A DNA stretch of 64,000 bases, taken from positions 117,981,131 through 118,045,130 of the forward strand of contig CM019825.1 of assembly GCA_009763385.1 (NCBI GenBank), in the 5' to 3' direction. Of this stretch, positions 10,160 through 21,640 are shown one piece after another; position 1 is the first letter of the stretch; each line of letters opens with the position of its first letter. Made by a program: the position numbers and the translations under genes. This DNA comes from Coix lacryma-jobi var. lacryma-jobi (taxonomy: Eukaryota > Streptophyta > Magnoliopsida > Poales > Poaceae). The notes under the pieces are model-generated. The model saw only the letters and a list, made by a program, of their open reading frames with translations, was not told where the DNA came from and ran no database searches.

Positions 10160-11530
10160 GCGGGATAAGACAAGATCCGGTGGCGTCACTGCCGCTGTGT
10201 TCCAGCAGCTGCTTCCTCCTCCTTTCCTCTTCCAGGTTTCCTCCCACATTTCCACAATTCCACTACCGTCTGTTTGTCTACCCCCCCTGGTGCTGGTGGT
10301 TGTAGTTGTACTCGTACTCGAGCTTATTTATTGCGGTGCAGTGTATAGTAATACACTAGCAAAGGACTAGTATCTCCATACAAAATTATTTCATGCCAGA
10401 AAATCAAATTTGCATCCTTCAGTTTTTAAAGAAAATTCCACGCATAAAGAATAAAAAATAAATTTAATTTACGGATCAGTTTCAGACATACATTGATCGA
10501 TGTATATGATGATCTCCCACCAGTGTTTAGTTTTAATTAAGCTGAAGCCCTATTGGTTTGTTGATGTGTTTGGACGAATGCGTTTGTCGTAGTTGCTCTG
10601 TTGGTTGGTCGCATTATTGGTTCCAGTCTAATCTGAAGTGGACGTCTTTGATATCATGTAGTAGAATGGCTAATGATTAAATAATGAAAATAAAAACAAG
10701 AGGATCGGAGTTCGGGATTTTTGTTGTCAGAATTGGGCCAGAAAATAAAAATGAATTGACCCTCACAGAAGGCATGCTGCAGTTTAACATTTTTGTTTAC
10801 AAAGAAATACTGTAGAATGAATTGACCTTCACGTACAGACATATGGTTTACTTTTTTTTTTCATGACCAGAATTCATATAGATTGATCGATGGCACTTTC
10901 AGTACGGGTCTTTTGACCCCTCCTGTTCATTCAAAAAGAAAAACATAGATGGCTTCGGACTCGATCTACGTAGGTGTTACTCAAACCAAATATCACATGC
11001 GTTATGTGTGTACACGGCCACTATGTAAGACATGCGTACTACTGAATCAAATTTGAAGGGAAGAAAACAAACAAAACAAATGCCAACCACTACCGATTGT
11101 CTTCGGTTGGACTTTGGTAGGTGACAACGATGTCCAGGTATGTAAAAGCTAATAAGGCTCCGCCCAGCTGGCAAAGTTAGGGGTTTTGTATGAACACACC
11201 GCTCTTATACAATAATCCAGCTAAAACACAGGAGCTAAACTAGCTATAGCTAGTAGGAGTAGCATGCAACGCCTAGTCATCATTTACTCGTTTATTTAAT
11301 TAGTTGTTCTTTTCCCGCATGACTAAAGACTCAAATAGCTAAAACTAGTGGACTACCCCACGTGTTGCCGCGAGAATTGCGGATTAGTGGATTACGTAAT
11401 ATGATAATATGGATAATAAAAAATACTTAATTATGTATCTTACTGATATGAATATTACAGCTGCATGTGCTAGTGTATTTTAATTATATGTAATAGTTCA
11501 TAGTTCAACAACTTGCATGTTAGGATAAAT
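10160..11530. other. Intergenic, upstream of the ERF gene
   Basis: AT-rich sequence between the ERF promoter and the first LTR of the nest. No gene or repeat boundary was recognised. Distal regulatory sites for the ERF would lie here. Confidence 0.5.
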
Positions 11531-11884
11531 TGCGGATACATGGGTGTATGCCGAGTCTCGAGTGATGAGTGATTGTCAACTGGGATAATGCGCATATTTT
11601 TTGGCTTGTGTTGTGCAGGTGTTGAGCACGGATACAGTGATCGAAGGCAAGGTGAAGGTCAAGTAGAGACGTGTCATGCCGATGGACCGGGAGCGGTGAA
11701 GGGCAGACGTGAGGCTTGGACTGAGGGACCAGTGGCCTGAGGGTCAGCTGTGGTGGCTGACAGCCTGGGACAACGACGAGCGGAGACTTGCGGGGCACAG
11801 TGTTGCTCGGGTCGAGGACCTGGGGACATGTGTCGGTGGACGGGGTGCATGGGCGGTGCGTCCCCTCAACGGATCGGTTTGATG

Positions 11885-12150
11885 GTTGAGCCACAGAAAA
11901 ACCATCGGGTGGACGATTTCCAGGTTTGGGCCTCAAAACCTGGGTGCGGCCGGTTTCCGAGTTTGGGCCACAAAACTCGGGCTGAGGACGGTTTGCAGTT
12001 TGGGCCTCAAAACCTGGGTGCTGCGGGTTTCTGAGTTTGAGCCACAAAACTCAGGCGATGGACGGCTGGTTTCCCGGTTTGGGCCTCAAAACCGGGGGTT
12101 GGTCGTGAAGACAGGTTTCCCGGTTTCAGCCACAAAACCGGGGGCGAGGT
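11885..12150 (+). repeat. Hairpin array in the LTR of P (upstream of TATA)
   Basis: Consecutive ~24-nt inverted repeats share a central core (TTTGGGCC[T/A]CAAAA or a close variant) but have different five-base arms: GATGG/CCATC, CCAGG/CCTGG, CCGAG/CTCGG, CTGAG/CTCAG, CCCGG/CCGGG. Spacers are short and GGTTTC-like. The array precedes the TATA box, so it lies in U3. Confidence 0.8.
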
Positions 12151-12344
12151 CCGTGAAAAGGACGAGCGGAGCGGAGCGGTGGCGACATGTGGCGGCAATC
12201 GTTGAGGTCGCGTCGAGGCGAAGCTACCAGTTGTGCGGGCGTGGCCGTCGGATCACCACCTTCCTCGAGTTGGTCAGGAATACCCTTAGGGTTAGCCTGC
12301 TCGCTCATTAGCTGTAAGGGTAGAAGGAGAATAATTGTATTAGG

Positions 12345-12354
12345 CTATATAAGG
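12345..12354 (+). promoter_or_regulatory. TATA box of the P LTR
   Basis: CTATATAAGG followed by a CT-rich stretch, the likely core promoter that separates U3 from R in this LTR. Element A has an equivalent CTATAAATAAG on the minus strand near 33824. Confidence 0.6.
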
Positions 12355-12932
12355 AGAGGCCTCCCCTCCCTCTAGACTATCTCAGCCATTGCGATTTTGC
12401 CTTCTAGGTTTTCCTGCTCTCCCACATCCCTGCTGTAGCTACTGAGATCCGCAGAGACGGTGAACAATACCTCTGTGTATTTGCTTTTTGAGGAAACGAG
12501 ACCGTAATCTCGTTGTCTCCTCGTGGGGATGAATTTCGGCTGGCAATTCGTGGTTTGATTCGCTTTTTGAACTTGTTCTTCGCGTTCTTCGTTTTCTCCA
12601 CGATTTTCCCGTTGATCATTCTCTCTCTACGTTGCTCCGTTTGCAAAACCATTTGAATCAACTTATTCTTTGCAGTGAGGTAATCACTTTCACCGAAGGA
12701 ATTCAACTCAAACCTCATGGACAAGTAGATCGATCGGTTTTCGTTTTGGATCAACTTTTTTCCCTTCTCCTCGAATTTCTTCGATTCATCAATTTGGAGA
12801 TAGGTTCAAGCCATGATCTTCTAGGAGTAGCACACTATCCTCCTTGTGACTCCTCTCACCAAGTTTGAATCCTAGAGGTTACGTTTTGGGTGAGATTGAG
12901 TCGAATCGGTGGATGAACAGTGAAGTTTCGGG

Positions 12933-13265
12933 GTGACCGGACGCTCGGCGTGAGTCCGGTCATTGAATGTGCCAGCGTTCAGTTTTTCTCGGACTTGACC
13001 GGACGCTAGGGTTGTGTGTGACCGGACGCTCGGTGTGAGTCCGGTCATTGAATGTGCCAGCGTTCAGTTTTTCTCGGACTTGACCGGACGCTAGGGTTGT
13101 GTGTGACCGGACGCACAGGTGTTACTGTTCACTGCGTTTGTCTGAACTGACCGGACACATCTCCACAGAGAGTCCGGTCACTAACAGTAAGGGTCTAGAA
13201 CCGATTTTTCCAGACCGGACGCGTCCGGTGATCTCTGACCGGACGCTGGCCAGAGTCCGGTCAGG
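12933..13265 (+). repeat. Inverted-motif array (GACCGGAC / GTCCGGTC) with an 85-bp tandem duplication
   Basis: GACCGGACGC and its inverse GAGTCCGGTC alternate through the LTR downstream of the TATA box. Two nearly identical 85-bp units (12933-13017 and 13018-13102) form a tandem duplication. One copy near 13215 closes on itself as ACCGGACGCGTCCGGT, a perfect palindrome. The same LTR position holds different palindromic motifs in elements A, B, C and E. Confidence 0.75.
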
Positions 13266-13504
13266 TGTGTTCTGCACGTTCTCGTCCGTAGTTCGTTCGT
13301 TCGTTGTCGGAGTTGGTTTTTGGGTTTTTGCTTTGGGTTTCTTGAGTTGTGTAGTGTCTCGCTGTGCTTCTTGGAAGCATCCACCCTACATCTAGGGTCG
13401 TGGACATTTGCAAGCTCTAGGTTTGCTCTTGGGGTTGATTCTGGGAACAATAGCAACAAGTTTCTGAAAGGAAATTTGAAGCTCCCAAATCCACAGAAGG
13501 CGAC

Positions 13505-15374
13505 ATGGATCGCGGCGTGGGCAAACCGCCGTTCTTCGATGGGACGAACTATGCGTATTGGAAGATACGCATGTCGGCCTATCTTCAGAGTTGGGTGCTT
13601 CCATTTGAGATATTTGCAACTCTGCAGATTACGTGGTCTTGGCTGCTCGTGCTACTCAGCATCAGATCGATGAGCACGATGCCAATAGCCGAGCCCGTAA
13701 TGCTCTTTTCTCATGTTTGAGCATGACAAAGTTTGATCGTGTTTCTCACCTCGCTACGGCTCGGGAGATTTGGGCTACCCTCATGCGTTTCCATGAGGGA
13801 ACCACTCAAGTCAAAATCCGTCTCTACGAATCGCACAAGCGAGAGTATGAGAACTTTCGACACATGCCTGGCAAGAGCATAGAGAGTTTATTCGCTCGCT
13901 TTCAGGTGATTGTCAACAGGATGAGAGCTAACAAGGAGCTGTTGCCTTTCGACGATCATGAGAGGGCTTTGAAGCTTTTACACACTCTCGATCGGTCGGT
14001 GTGGGATTCCAAGGTTCAGGCGATCATCGAATCGCCTAACTATGAGACCCTCACGTGCGACGAGCTCTTCAGTAAGCTTAAGTCCAGTGAGATTGACGCC
14101 ATGGCGAGGGCTTCTTATGAAAATCCTTCTGGCCCGTCGATGGCTTTGCTTTCTGGCTCTTCTGCTAACCCCTCTGGAGGATTTGCACTTTCTTCTATTC
14201 TTTCTGTCACAGAGGAGCAGCTGGAGTTCATGGGGGATGACGAGTTGGCTTTGCTTGCCAACCGGTTCTCGTGGTTCCACAACAACCGCATGAACCATCG
14301 CCGCGGAGGAGGACGCTCTGGATGTTTCAAGTGCAGCGACTCCGACCACTTCATCGCCAATTGTCCCAAGAAGAACAAGCAATCATTTGGGAAGGGCGAT
14401 CATGGGCACAAGTACAACTTCAGCAAGCGCAAGGAGAAGTACGTCCCCGCGAAGCACAAGCGGAAGGGCGGCTTCAACAAGGACTACATCAAGAAGAAGT
14501 ACATGGAGAAGGCCCAGGCTGAGCAGCGTGCTTTCTTCGCCACGCTCAGCGACGTCGACGACTCGGATGATGACTCCGCTTCCTCAAGCGACGACGAGTC
14601 TGAGAAGAAGAAGATCAAGGACAAGCTAAACGACCTCTGCTTCTTTGCCGACAACGAGGGCTTTTGCACCATGGCCCTCGGTAAGGAGGTCGACAGCCAG
14701 CTGGAGGACACTCCTCGGGACGACGACGACACCTCCCAGGTATCTCAGATCCCCGATGAGCTTTCTGCTAAGGTTGAGAAACTTACTGCCGCCCTTCTTA
14801 GTCAAGATAAGTTGCTTAGGCGCGCTGCTAGAGAGCAGAAGGAGTTTAGGCAGAACTGGGAGGATACGGTGAAGGAACTTGAATCTGTCAAGTCCACCGT
14901 TGTTGTGTCCGAGGAGGATGAGTGTGAGATGTGCTCCAGGCACATGACTGACCTTCTCACTTTGAGAGGTAAGTATGTTGCTTTGGTTGGAGAGGTGGAT
15001 GAGCTTAGAGCTAGATCCTCGGTGCTTGGTGCATGCAAGTCTTGTGCAGGCTTGCAATCCGAGTTGGCAAAGAAGAATGCCAAGATTGTGTCTCTTGAGA
15101 AGGCCAGCTCGAGTAGCACTTGTGTGTCTTGGTGCGCTTTGTGGGAGGGTTTGGAGATGGAGATTGCAAACGTGAAGCATGACAAGATGCAAACCGAGGA
15201 GGAAAACACATACCTTCGGACCATCTTGTCATGGGTATCTTGTGGTGAGCCGCAGCTTGGGATGATGATTGCCCAATTCAAGCGTGCTGCTGGAGGTCCA
15301 GGTGTAGGTTTTGCTCAGGGTGTTGATGTTTTATCTTTTGGCAAGATTGGAGAGTCGAGTGGTCTTAACCCGTG
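13505..15374 (+). pseudogene. gag of Sirevirus P, frameshifted and cut by G1
   Basis: The gag begins with MDRGVGKPPFFDGTNYAYWK, then loses one base near 13590 so that the rest continues in another frame to the G1 insertion. Recognisable parts: the UBN2-type gag core, a CCHC zinc knuckle CFKCSDSDHFIANC (about 14323-14364), a lysine-rich segment, an acidic Asp/Ser segment, and a coiled-coil-like C-terminal half with repeated Cys pairs. The product would be the capsid/nucleocapsid precursor. The frame stops matching exactly at GLNP, where element G1 starts. The second zinc knuckle, protease, integrase and reverse transcriptase should lie beyond the nest. Confidence 0.85.
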
Positions 15375-16792
15375 TGTTGACACAAAATCTCGGTCGGGAT
15401 GCGTCAAACACACCCGAGCGCAAGGTTCTCAGAGGAGTGCAGAGCAGGTCCTGACCTCCTGAACCTCCAGCAGGCAGTGGTGCTGATTCTCAGCAAAATC
15501 GACTTTGGGCGTGCCAGTCAATTTGACCTGTAATTGATAAGGAGAAGACAAACATCGTCAAATCGTGGAACCTGCCGGTTTAGTGCCAGACAGTTCCAAA
15601 CTATGCGGCTCTGATATAGCCATTTGTCTTTAGGATATTGACTAAAGAGTCAACTCCCATCAAATTGTAATATAAAATGACGAAAGAGAATATGAAGCAT
15701 AACGACTATGACATGTGTGAAATAGATACTTATAATAAACAAACAGCCGATAAGCTTAAAAAGATATTAAAGATCTATATGCACGTTTAAATGATATGAA
15801 ATCAATGTATCGACTAAATACACGAGCAGTTCTATCCGCTAACAGTGGGGTGTCTCCATACAACCATAATAGCAAATAGATCGATAAAATAACTTAAACA
15901 TCAACAGTGGGGGTGTCTCCATGTAGCCTTGATGATGGTCAAGCTAGATCACGTCTCATGCACAAAGTAGATCCGTCGAATTCAAACCGCTTAAAAGAAC
16001 ATATTATGAAGATAGCATAACCAGATCGGCTATATTAACCGATACGGGGTCCATGAGGCACGAACAAGATCTACCCGATAAAAGCATGATTTGATCTGAG
16101 ATAAACAAACTTAATCTACCATACATATCAGTGGGGTTCAGAAATACAGCCGTAATAGGTATGCTGGATTAAATCTATTTGCTCTTAAATCAGACCACAC
16201 CTTTACCGAATATCTCGAACGCACAACATGTGGCAATCAAGATTGGCAAAATAGTCGATGGGAAGCTTGTATCGGCTATTTTCTCTGTTGCGAGCATGTA
16301 AGCCTCAGTATAGCCGATACTAAGCATCCTTTGAGCGGTGACTACTTTGTCAATCTTGATTGGGCAAGATGTTGTTTAAAACGTAAATAAATAAATTAAA
16401 ACATAAAACAACATCGATAACTTAATGAATCTATTAGTTTGCCAATCTAATAGAGCCGATAACTGGCCAAGATCGACCGAAGCAAGAGATTGATCAGAGT
16501 CAAGACAGTCTTACAAAGGACAAGCTTAGACCGATAACTAGCCATGCCATAACTTAACAAGAGTTTGGTCGATGCCAATGTATCCTTATTTCACGATGAC
16601 ACGAGCCATTGGTGAAACTTACAAGAAAACCGGAGGTCGGTCGATGCCGATGGAGCCCTGCCTGGTTGAAGGTCTCGCCGAGATCTACGTTACTCCTACT
16701 CCTAGGGTTTTTGGCCGAGGGCCGGTTGTGTTTGATTGATTGATTGTGTTTGCAAAATATTAAATTCCTTAGTCCAAAATCTGGTGTAAACA
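15375..16792 (-). mobile_element. 3' LTR of G1
   Basis: About 1.4 kb, starting TGTTGACAC and ending GTAAACA on the plus strand, with a purine-rich tract (minus strand) directly to its right as expected for a 3' LTR. The exact ends are uncertain by two bases, because the extra CA and TG dinucleotides could also be included. Repeated GCCGAT motifs run through it. Confidence 0.7.
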
Positions 16793-17201
16793 CATGCCCC
16801 CCAATTTTGGGATAAAATTTATTTTATTCCAAAAATGTCACTTTCCTTCTTTATGGTCCGATCGACTAACCTTGTTTCTTAGCCGATCAGCCGAGTCTTC
16901 TTCTCTCTCTTTTTTTGATACCGCAAACAATCTGAACGGTATCTTAACGATCATTGCAAGACGGCTGAACTTCCCATGAAAACCGTGTTATGATTTAACA
17001 TCCCACTCGAGTACTCTGCACACATTGTACGAAGCGGTATCTTTTCCCCTTCTGAGATGCAATCTTTTAATATAAATCCCCCTTCATCTTTATCTCCCGT
17101 CACACTCAAAGCACATCTCCTGCTCGCTTTCGTCTTTCGTCCAAAAACCCTCTTTCTCGCCAAAACTTCGTCTTTCTAAAAGCCCATGTCCTCCTCTTCC
17201 A

Positions 17202-18043
17202 ATGGCAGACAACAACCGTGGGAAGCGCCCCGCGAAGGAGGAAGTGAATTCTCGCCACCGCCCTCAGCACCGCATTAGGTATGTTTCTTCTTTATGCTTA
17301 ATCGACTCCAGCTCTCATTATTTTCAAGATCTGACTTGATCTCTTCTTTCTGCTTTCCACTAGGATCGATGAGGGTCCCTCTAATGCTGCAGCTGCCGTG
17401 GCACCTCCCCCCGACATGGAGTCGGTCTCCGAGAACCTCTCCTCTAGTAGCTCCGAGTTGATGGCCAGCTGTCATTACCGTCGGATGACCGAAATGCGGA
17501 ACCTTCACTCAGAGGCCACCATTAGGAACTGCCTCCTCGAGGATCACATCGCCCAGCTCCAGAAGGCTTTGGAGGAGGCAAAGGCGAGAGCTTCTCAGGC
17601 GATCCAACAGTGCGCAGAATCCGACGCGCGTGTTGCCGGTATTCCCCTTTTTCCTGAAGAAATTTCATTCGATCGGATCTCCTTTTGCTTAATCCCGCTT
17701 TATTTCGTTTTGCTCTGCAGACCTGACCGTTCGCCTGGAAGCCCTTCAGGAGGCAGGGAATGAGGCGGCCGACTCCGTGAATGCTGCTTTTGATAGCGTC
17801 GCGGAGAGGGTGACCTACATCCCCGCGAGGGTGCATGAGGTCGCCCTCCACGGCGTTTGTCATGGCGCCGCCATGGCCCTCGGGGCCGCCGAAGCCTACA
17901 CCGGCCAAGACCTGGGTGGCCTTGAGGTCACTCCAGAAATAAGTCACGCCATGGAAGTACACTTCGATGGTGTTGACGGCGCGGCAGGGGAAATAGCAGA
18001 GTCCACCCCCTCTGTAATCATAGTAGACAAGGTCTTCGAGTAG
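17202..18043 (+). CDS. Antisense three-exon ORF of Tat-like element G1
   Basis: A plus-strand gene inside a minus-strand element. Exon 1 is 17202-17278 (MADNNRGKRPAKEE...), exon 2 17364-17638 and exon 3 17721-18043. Both introns are GT-AG (GTATGT...CACTAG and GTATTC...CTGCAG), the phases agree, and the joined frame of 224 residues is uninterrupted. Exon 2 encodes an acidic, Ser-rich start and then a heptad-like helix rich in Leu, Glu and Ala (about residues 75-115), likely a coiled coil. A TATA-like TATAAAT lies near 17070 and an AATAAA signal at 18067-18072. Tat-lineage elements are known to carry such extra antisense ORFs of unknown function. No enzymatic domain is recognised, and I do not assign a role. 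Confidence 0.75.
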
Positions 18044-18270
18044 TTCGTCAGGGTCGAGTTTCTGTAAATAAAATTTCCCCTGAATATAATGAAATTTATG
18101 CTCCTGTATGATCTCCTTGTGATAAGACCCATCGAGGCCTCTTAACTTCAACGATCTTTGATCCTGTATTTTTGAACTAAAGGCGATGCTTCAATTGCAT
18201 TGGCTATTTTTGTTCTGAAGGCGATACATCTGTATCGGCTATCGACTGGATACCAATGTTAACACATTAG

Positions 18271-19745
18271 TTATAGCTGATCCACCCAAATACTAGGGTA
18301 ATACTTCTTAAAATACTTCCCATTAACTGCCCTGAAGTATTCGACGCCCTCTAGAGTCTCGTAGAAATAAGCATTACCAGGAGCACATCTAGTAATCCGA
18401 TAGGGCCCTTCCCAATTTGGTGACCATTTGTCGTATTTGCTATCCTTAGTTCCAATAGGCAAAATGATCTTCCAAACCAAGTCTCCTTCATCAAACTTTT
18501 TCTCTCTGACTTTTTGATTATAGTATTTAGCCACCCTTAGCTTTTGAGCTCTGATGTTCTCCAAAGCTTTCAATCGATGAAAGTGTAAATCATCAAGATT
18601 TCCATCATGAGATGTTTATATTCATCAGCCTTCAGATTATTCTGTTGTAAAACTCTTGTAGACCCTATATTGATTTCCCAGGGCAACACGGCTTCATGAC
18701 CGTAGACCAACTCATAAGGTGAACATTTAGTCGCACCATGACATGCCATCCTATAAGACCATAAAGTCTCACTCAGTATTGAATGCCACTTTTTTGGGTG
18801 CTCCTTAACCTTCTTCTTGATGATCTTGATTAAAATCTGATTGGAAGCTTCAGCTTGCCCATTAGCTTGGGCATAATATGGAGAAGAGTTGATCAACTTA
18901 AAACCTGTGTTAGTAGCAAAATCCTCAAATTCCTTTGACACAAACATTTTTCCTTGATTTGTAGTAATGGTTTGAGGAACACCGAATCGATAAATGATAT
19001 GTTCTTTGACGAATTCAATTACGACAGCCGATGAAGCTTCTCTTAGAGGAACAGCTTCAACCCACTTGGTAAAATAGTCTGTTGCCACCAATACAAATTT
19101 ATGTCCCTTGCTAGATGCCGGAAACATTTGGCCAATCAGATCTATTCCCCATCCTCTAAATGGCCATGGCTTTGTGATTGGATTCATAGCTGATGCCGGA
19201 GATTTCTGAATATTACCAAATCTTTGGCACTCCTGACATCCCTTATAATATTTAAAACAGTCTTCCAAAATGGTTGGCCAAAAATATCCTGCTCTTCTAA
19301 TCATCCATTTCATTTTATGAGCAGACTGATGCGCACCACAAATTCCCTCATGGATCTCTCCCATCAGAACTTTGGCCTCTTCTTGATTGACACATTTAAG
19401 AAGTACACCATCGATTGTCTTATGATATAATTGATCATCAAGAAAGACAAACTTTGTAGCTTTGTATCTCAATTTTCTGGATACCTGTCGTGATGGGTTT
19501 TTCAAATATTCAATAATATCAACCCTCCAATCATCACTATCGGCAACCTCATCAGTTAGTATTTCAACAATCTGCCGATATCCAGATGCACCTTGAGCCA
19601 AACGATTAGCTTCTTGATTCTGACATCTTGGAATATGTTTTATAACAACGGAAGACAAAAAATCAAGTAATTGAAGGCACTTTTCGTAATGCTTTCTCAA
19701 AATATCATCTTTGCATTTATATAGGCCGAGCAATTGATTAATCAC
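18271..19745 (-). pseudogene. RNase H end and integrase of G1
   Basis: From 19745 leftwards: the end of RNase H (VINQLLGLYKC), a linker, the integrase HHCC finger (HEGICGAHQSAHK ... CFKYYKGCQECQ), the catalytic core with GIDLIG as the first Asp, and the C-terminal DNA-binding part ending WVDQL at 18271. A one-base deletion near 18575 splits the frame. At the second catalytic position the usual Asp is Asn (TTNQGKMF), which would abolish strand transfer. At 19745 the gene is fused to the LTR of remnant G2. Confidence 0.85.
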
Positions 19746-21640
19746 GGTTGACGCAAAATGTGGTCCGCGCCTCCCACACAGCAAGCCGGAAAAAGCGTGG
19801 CTTCAATCGGGTGCCCGGACGGTTTGGAATCCGGAGACGTGCCAGTCGGTTTGACCTGAAAGCCAACAAGGGATAAAACTGTGAGAATAAAACTGGAACA
19901 TGTTGGATAAGACCAGACAGTTCCATATTTACGGCCCTGAAGCCACTCACATCAGCATACAGCTATAGAAGCTGTCTGCTGAACATGTTCATAAGATCAT
20001 TCGGCAAATACAAAAAGAATGCATATAAAACGCGTTGGTTGCCGAATACACATGTAGGGAAACGACATGCTTGAATATATCATCAAGACGTGAAGAATTA
20101 TAAACAGGTAACTTGTAAGTATAAATCTATTCAAACATCACATGCATAGGTTAATCCAACTAGTCTGCCGCACGTCTAATCTTCATAAACCCGTCAAGCA
20201 TAATCTCAAACAAGGCTAAAACTCGCTATAAGTCTACGCCACTTCCTACGATCAGATCAATCCACCGCATGATACAATCTGACAATAAGAAGCTAAAAGC
20301 ATGTATATATCTGAACAGATCTATAAACACTCATTACTCGTGCAAGCTTAACCAAGCTCGGCAAACTAGCCGAGTTGGGGTCCATGGAGAAGGAACATAC
20401 AAACAAGCATGATTAAACCAATCTAAAACCTGCATCTGCCGCACGATACCTAGTTTTATCAAAGCTCGAACGTGATTGATATGCATGAACCCACAACATG
20501 TAACAACCTAGATTGGAAATTGATTCGGCCATCATGATCATGCAATTATTGGAATACAAGTAAACTTGTAAATCAAGGCCGAACAAAGATCAATCTAGAT
20601 TGGGCAAAAGAGTGTTACAGAATTAATTAAAACATGCAACACATGATAACTTAATGAATCTACTAGATCATGCCAAATCTAATAGAGCCGATAACAATCT
20701 CGCTTTTGCTAAACATATGAATAAACGCCTGCCGCACGGTATCTACCCATAAGCAAAGCATAAGCAAAGACTTCTTGATCGCTAACAAAGGTCCGCCGCA
20801 CGACCATTGAAAACAAACAAGACTACTTGCATCATATCTAAATCCACCGCATGATACTAGACATAATAACAAGGTTGCCGGAACTTACGGAGGTCGACGG
20901 ATCAATGATTCCTCTCGAAGAACTCGATGACACGACTAAGGACTCGAAGGTGGCACGGGGCCGGTTTGTATTGATATGGTTGTGAACGATTTTTTTACAA
21001 TGGCCGAGGGTTTATATTTATACCCTGGGCTAATAAGAGTCCTGAAGGGACTTGTCATCTAAACAAAAGGAAAATATTAAAATACATAGACTTTATCTTC
21101 CCTTATGTAAAGACCTTGCTAATAAAGCTCCCTCCTAGTTTATCGGGTTTGCACACGTGATTGGTTTGGACTCCTCCTGGTGTGTCACATGCAAAGTAAT
21201 CCAATGCCTGTGCTAATACTTTATTTCTTTATTCCATATCTTTTTCTCTGTACGCGCAGACCGATTAATCAGGCGAACACTTGACTTTGCCTTAGGACTC
21301 CACCAATACGTACTACAACTCTGTTGGCTCCATCGGCTTCATCAGCTGATCTCCTTCAGTTGGACATGCCACCTTCTCAGAAGATTTTTGTTGGTCAAAA
21401 TCCGGTGTTAACACAGGCCCCCCTAGTTTGGAGTATGAATTTTCATGCTTCGAACTACTTTCATATGATGTTCTTCTCTTTCTAAGTTGATGTCTTCTGA
21501 CCTTTGCATGAGCTCCATACCGATTACCTTCTATCGACCAGATCTCCTGACTTTATAATCACAATCGGTCACCTGTATAACTTGATATCCTCGATTGGCT
21601 GCCAACAGATTGATTGACTTGGACTGCAGATTAGAACCAT
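19746..21640 (-). mobile_element. Element G2: truncated gypsy remnant (3' LTR plus ~225 bp)
   Basis: A 1.67-kb LTR (19746-21413) begins GGTTGACGCAAAAT and ends GTGTTAACA, close to the ends of the G1 LTR. It is followed on the right by a polypurine tract (CCCCCC on the plus strand, near 21418) and about 225 bp of internal sequence. It then runs straight into the RNase H coding sequence of G1. Only the 3' tip of the element survives. Between FFDGS on one side and VINQ on the other, roughly 65 RNase H codons of G1 are missing, so a deletion removed most of G2 together with part of its host. Confidence 0.7.

Larger units (their letters stand above)
11531..13487 (+). mobile_element. Element P: 5' LTR of a Sirevirus (truncated 3' end)
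   Basis: It begins TGCGGATACATGGGTG, the same start as the LTRs of elements B and C read on the other strand, so P is the only Sirevirus here on the plus strand. In order it holds a hairpin array (11885-12150), a TATA box CTATATAAGG (12345-12354) and an inverted-motif array (12933-13265). The last recognisable LTR bases are GAAGCTCCCA. The final ~55 bp of the LTR, the primer-binding site and most of the leader are deleted, and the LTR is joined directly to the last bases before the gag ATG. The left target candidate is TAAAT (11526-11530). This is the outermost layer of the nest. Confidence 0.8.

Noticed and set aside
11750..12311. ORFs with repeated 'FGPQNLGAAGF' peptides on the plus strand, with similar ones on the minus strand at other LTRs.
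   Set aside because: They are translations of the hairpin arrays in the LTR; both strands give open frames by repetition alone.
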